Source: Bacteroidota bacterium (lineage in GTDB: Bacteria; Bacteroidota; Bacteroidia; Bacteroidales; CAJPTX01). From it: a stretch of 5,359 nucleotides of DNA. The stretch covers positions 1-5,359 of the forward strand of contig PDRH01000036.1 in the NCBI GenBank assembly GCA_002748015.1, written 5' to 3'. A program made the position numbers and the translations under genes. This document shows, piece by piece, positions 5,000-5,359 of this stretch (position 1 is its first letter; each line of letters opens with the position of its first letter). The notes beneath the pieces are model-generated. The model was not told the origin of the DNA and ran no database searches. It saw only the letters and a program-made list of their open reading frames with translations.

Positions 5000-5359
5000 T
5001 GCATCCCCGGGGGCTAACGCACCAGGCGCTTATCCTTGCGCTCTGCCTACTCCCCCTAGCCTCCGTATGCGCCAAGCCCAAGGCCATCTACACCGAGGAC
5101 TACTACTGCGCCATCGCCCTGATAGACAACGGACAGCCCGAGAAAGGCGCATTACTATTGGACTCCCTCCTCCGCGAAAGGAGCCACCGCCTCTACGCGC
5201 TGGCCAGCGCCAACGCTTGGATAGCCACACGCCAAGCCGACTCCGCTAGAAGACGGCTAGCCCTCAAAGCCCTCAAGCGGGACAACGAGCGATGGCTGGC
5301 CTACGCCCGCCTGGAGTGCCACCTTGGGAAGCCCCAGCTGGGCATAGCCCACCTCCAGC
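4999..5359 (+). CDS. Exported TPR-like protein, N-terminal part (runs off the window)
   Basis: An open frame from ATG 4999 continues past the window end, giving the first 120 residues. Residues 1-9 form a short n-region with one Arg and two His, 10-24 a hydrophobic core rich in Leu and Ala, and the stretch SVCA|KP suggests signal peptidase I cleavage after A25. It is not a good lipobox, since Val rather than Gly, Ala or Ser precedes the Cys. The mature part is helical, with Ala/Leu spacing like tetratricopeptide repeats in segments near 36-63, 65-98 and 99-120; RWLAYARLECHLGKPQLGIAHL resembles the TPR W-x-x-x-x-A pattern. It probably acts in the periplasm as a binding or scaffold protein; no specific function is claimed. 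It starts 33 bases after the phosphatase stop on the same strand, probably in one transcript. Codon use (many GCC, CTA, CTC) matches the phosphatase. Confidence 0.7.
   Translation, partial: MHPRGLTHQALILALCLLPLASVCAKPKAIYTEDYYCAIALIDNGQPEKGALLLDSLLRERSHRLYALASANAWIATRQADSARRRLALKALKRDNERWLAYARLECHLGKPQLGIAHLQ

Noticed and set aside
1..5359. CRISPR array, tRNA, rRNA, insertion sequence or integrase attachment site
   Set aside because: No spaced direct repeats, cloverleaf-like sequence, transposase motif or paired terminal inverted repeats were seen anywhere in the window.

Overview
The window looks like chromosomal DNA of a fairly GC-rich member of the Bacteroidota, probably order Bacteroidales. 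Three things support this. Four genes are preceded by a TAnnTT(T/C)G box, the Bacteroidota -7 promoter signature. Most start codons lack a Shine-Dalgarno sequence. A DUF1703-type AAA-ATPase/PD-(D/E)XK protein is present, a family that is very common and multicopy in this phylum. I cannot name a genus from sequence alone.

Layout, left to right. Positions 3-488 (minus) hold a hotdog-fold acyl-CoA thioesterase. Positions 489-500 are its promoter-like box, which directly abuts the intrinsic terminator (502-537) of the next minus-strand unit. Positions 582-1583 and 1612-2556 (both minus) are a catabolic-type ornithine carbamoyltransferase (arcB) and a carbamate kinase (arcC). arcC is transcribed first, from a promoter-like box at 2583-2594. 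Positions 2647-4284 (minus) encode a stand-alone ATPase-nuclease of unknown role. Positions 4285-4434 form a divergent control region. Positions 4435-4965 (plus) encode a histidine phosphatase resembling alpha-ribazole phosphatase. Positions 4999-5359 (plus) are the start of an exported, TPR-like protein that runs off the window.

How the genes work together. arcC and arcB together convert citrulline and phosphate to ornithine and carbamoyl phosphate, then use carbamoyl phosphate to make ATP. These are the last two steps of the arginine deiminase pathway. Arginine deiminase and an arginine/ornithine antiporter are not in the window. The other genes have no obvious metabolic link to this pair.

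The metabolic genes are ordinary. The less ordinary signals are in the control DNA. An identical 12-base box stands in front of three separate transcription units, at spacings that predict a leaderless thioesterase mRNA and identical short leaders for the other two. The ATPase-nuclease gene differs: it has a canonical box and a strong, well-spaced Shine-Dalgarno sequence that its neighbours lack. I found no CRISPR array, tRNA, rRNA, insertion sequence or convincing new multi-gene system.
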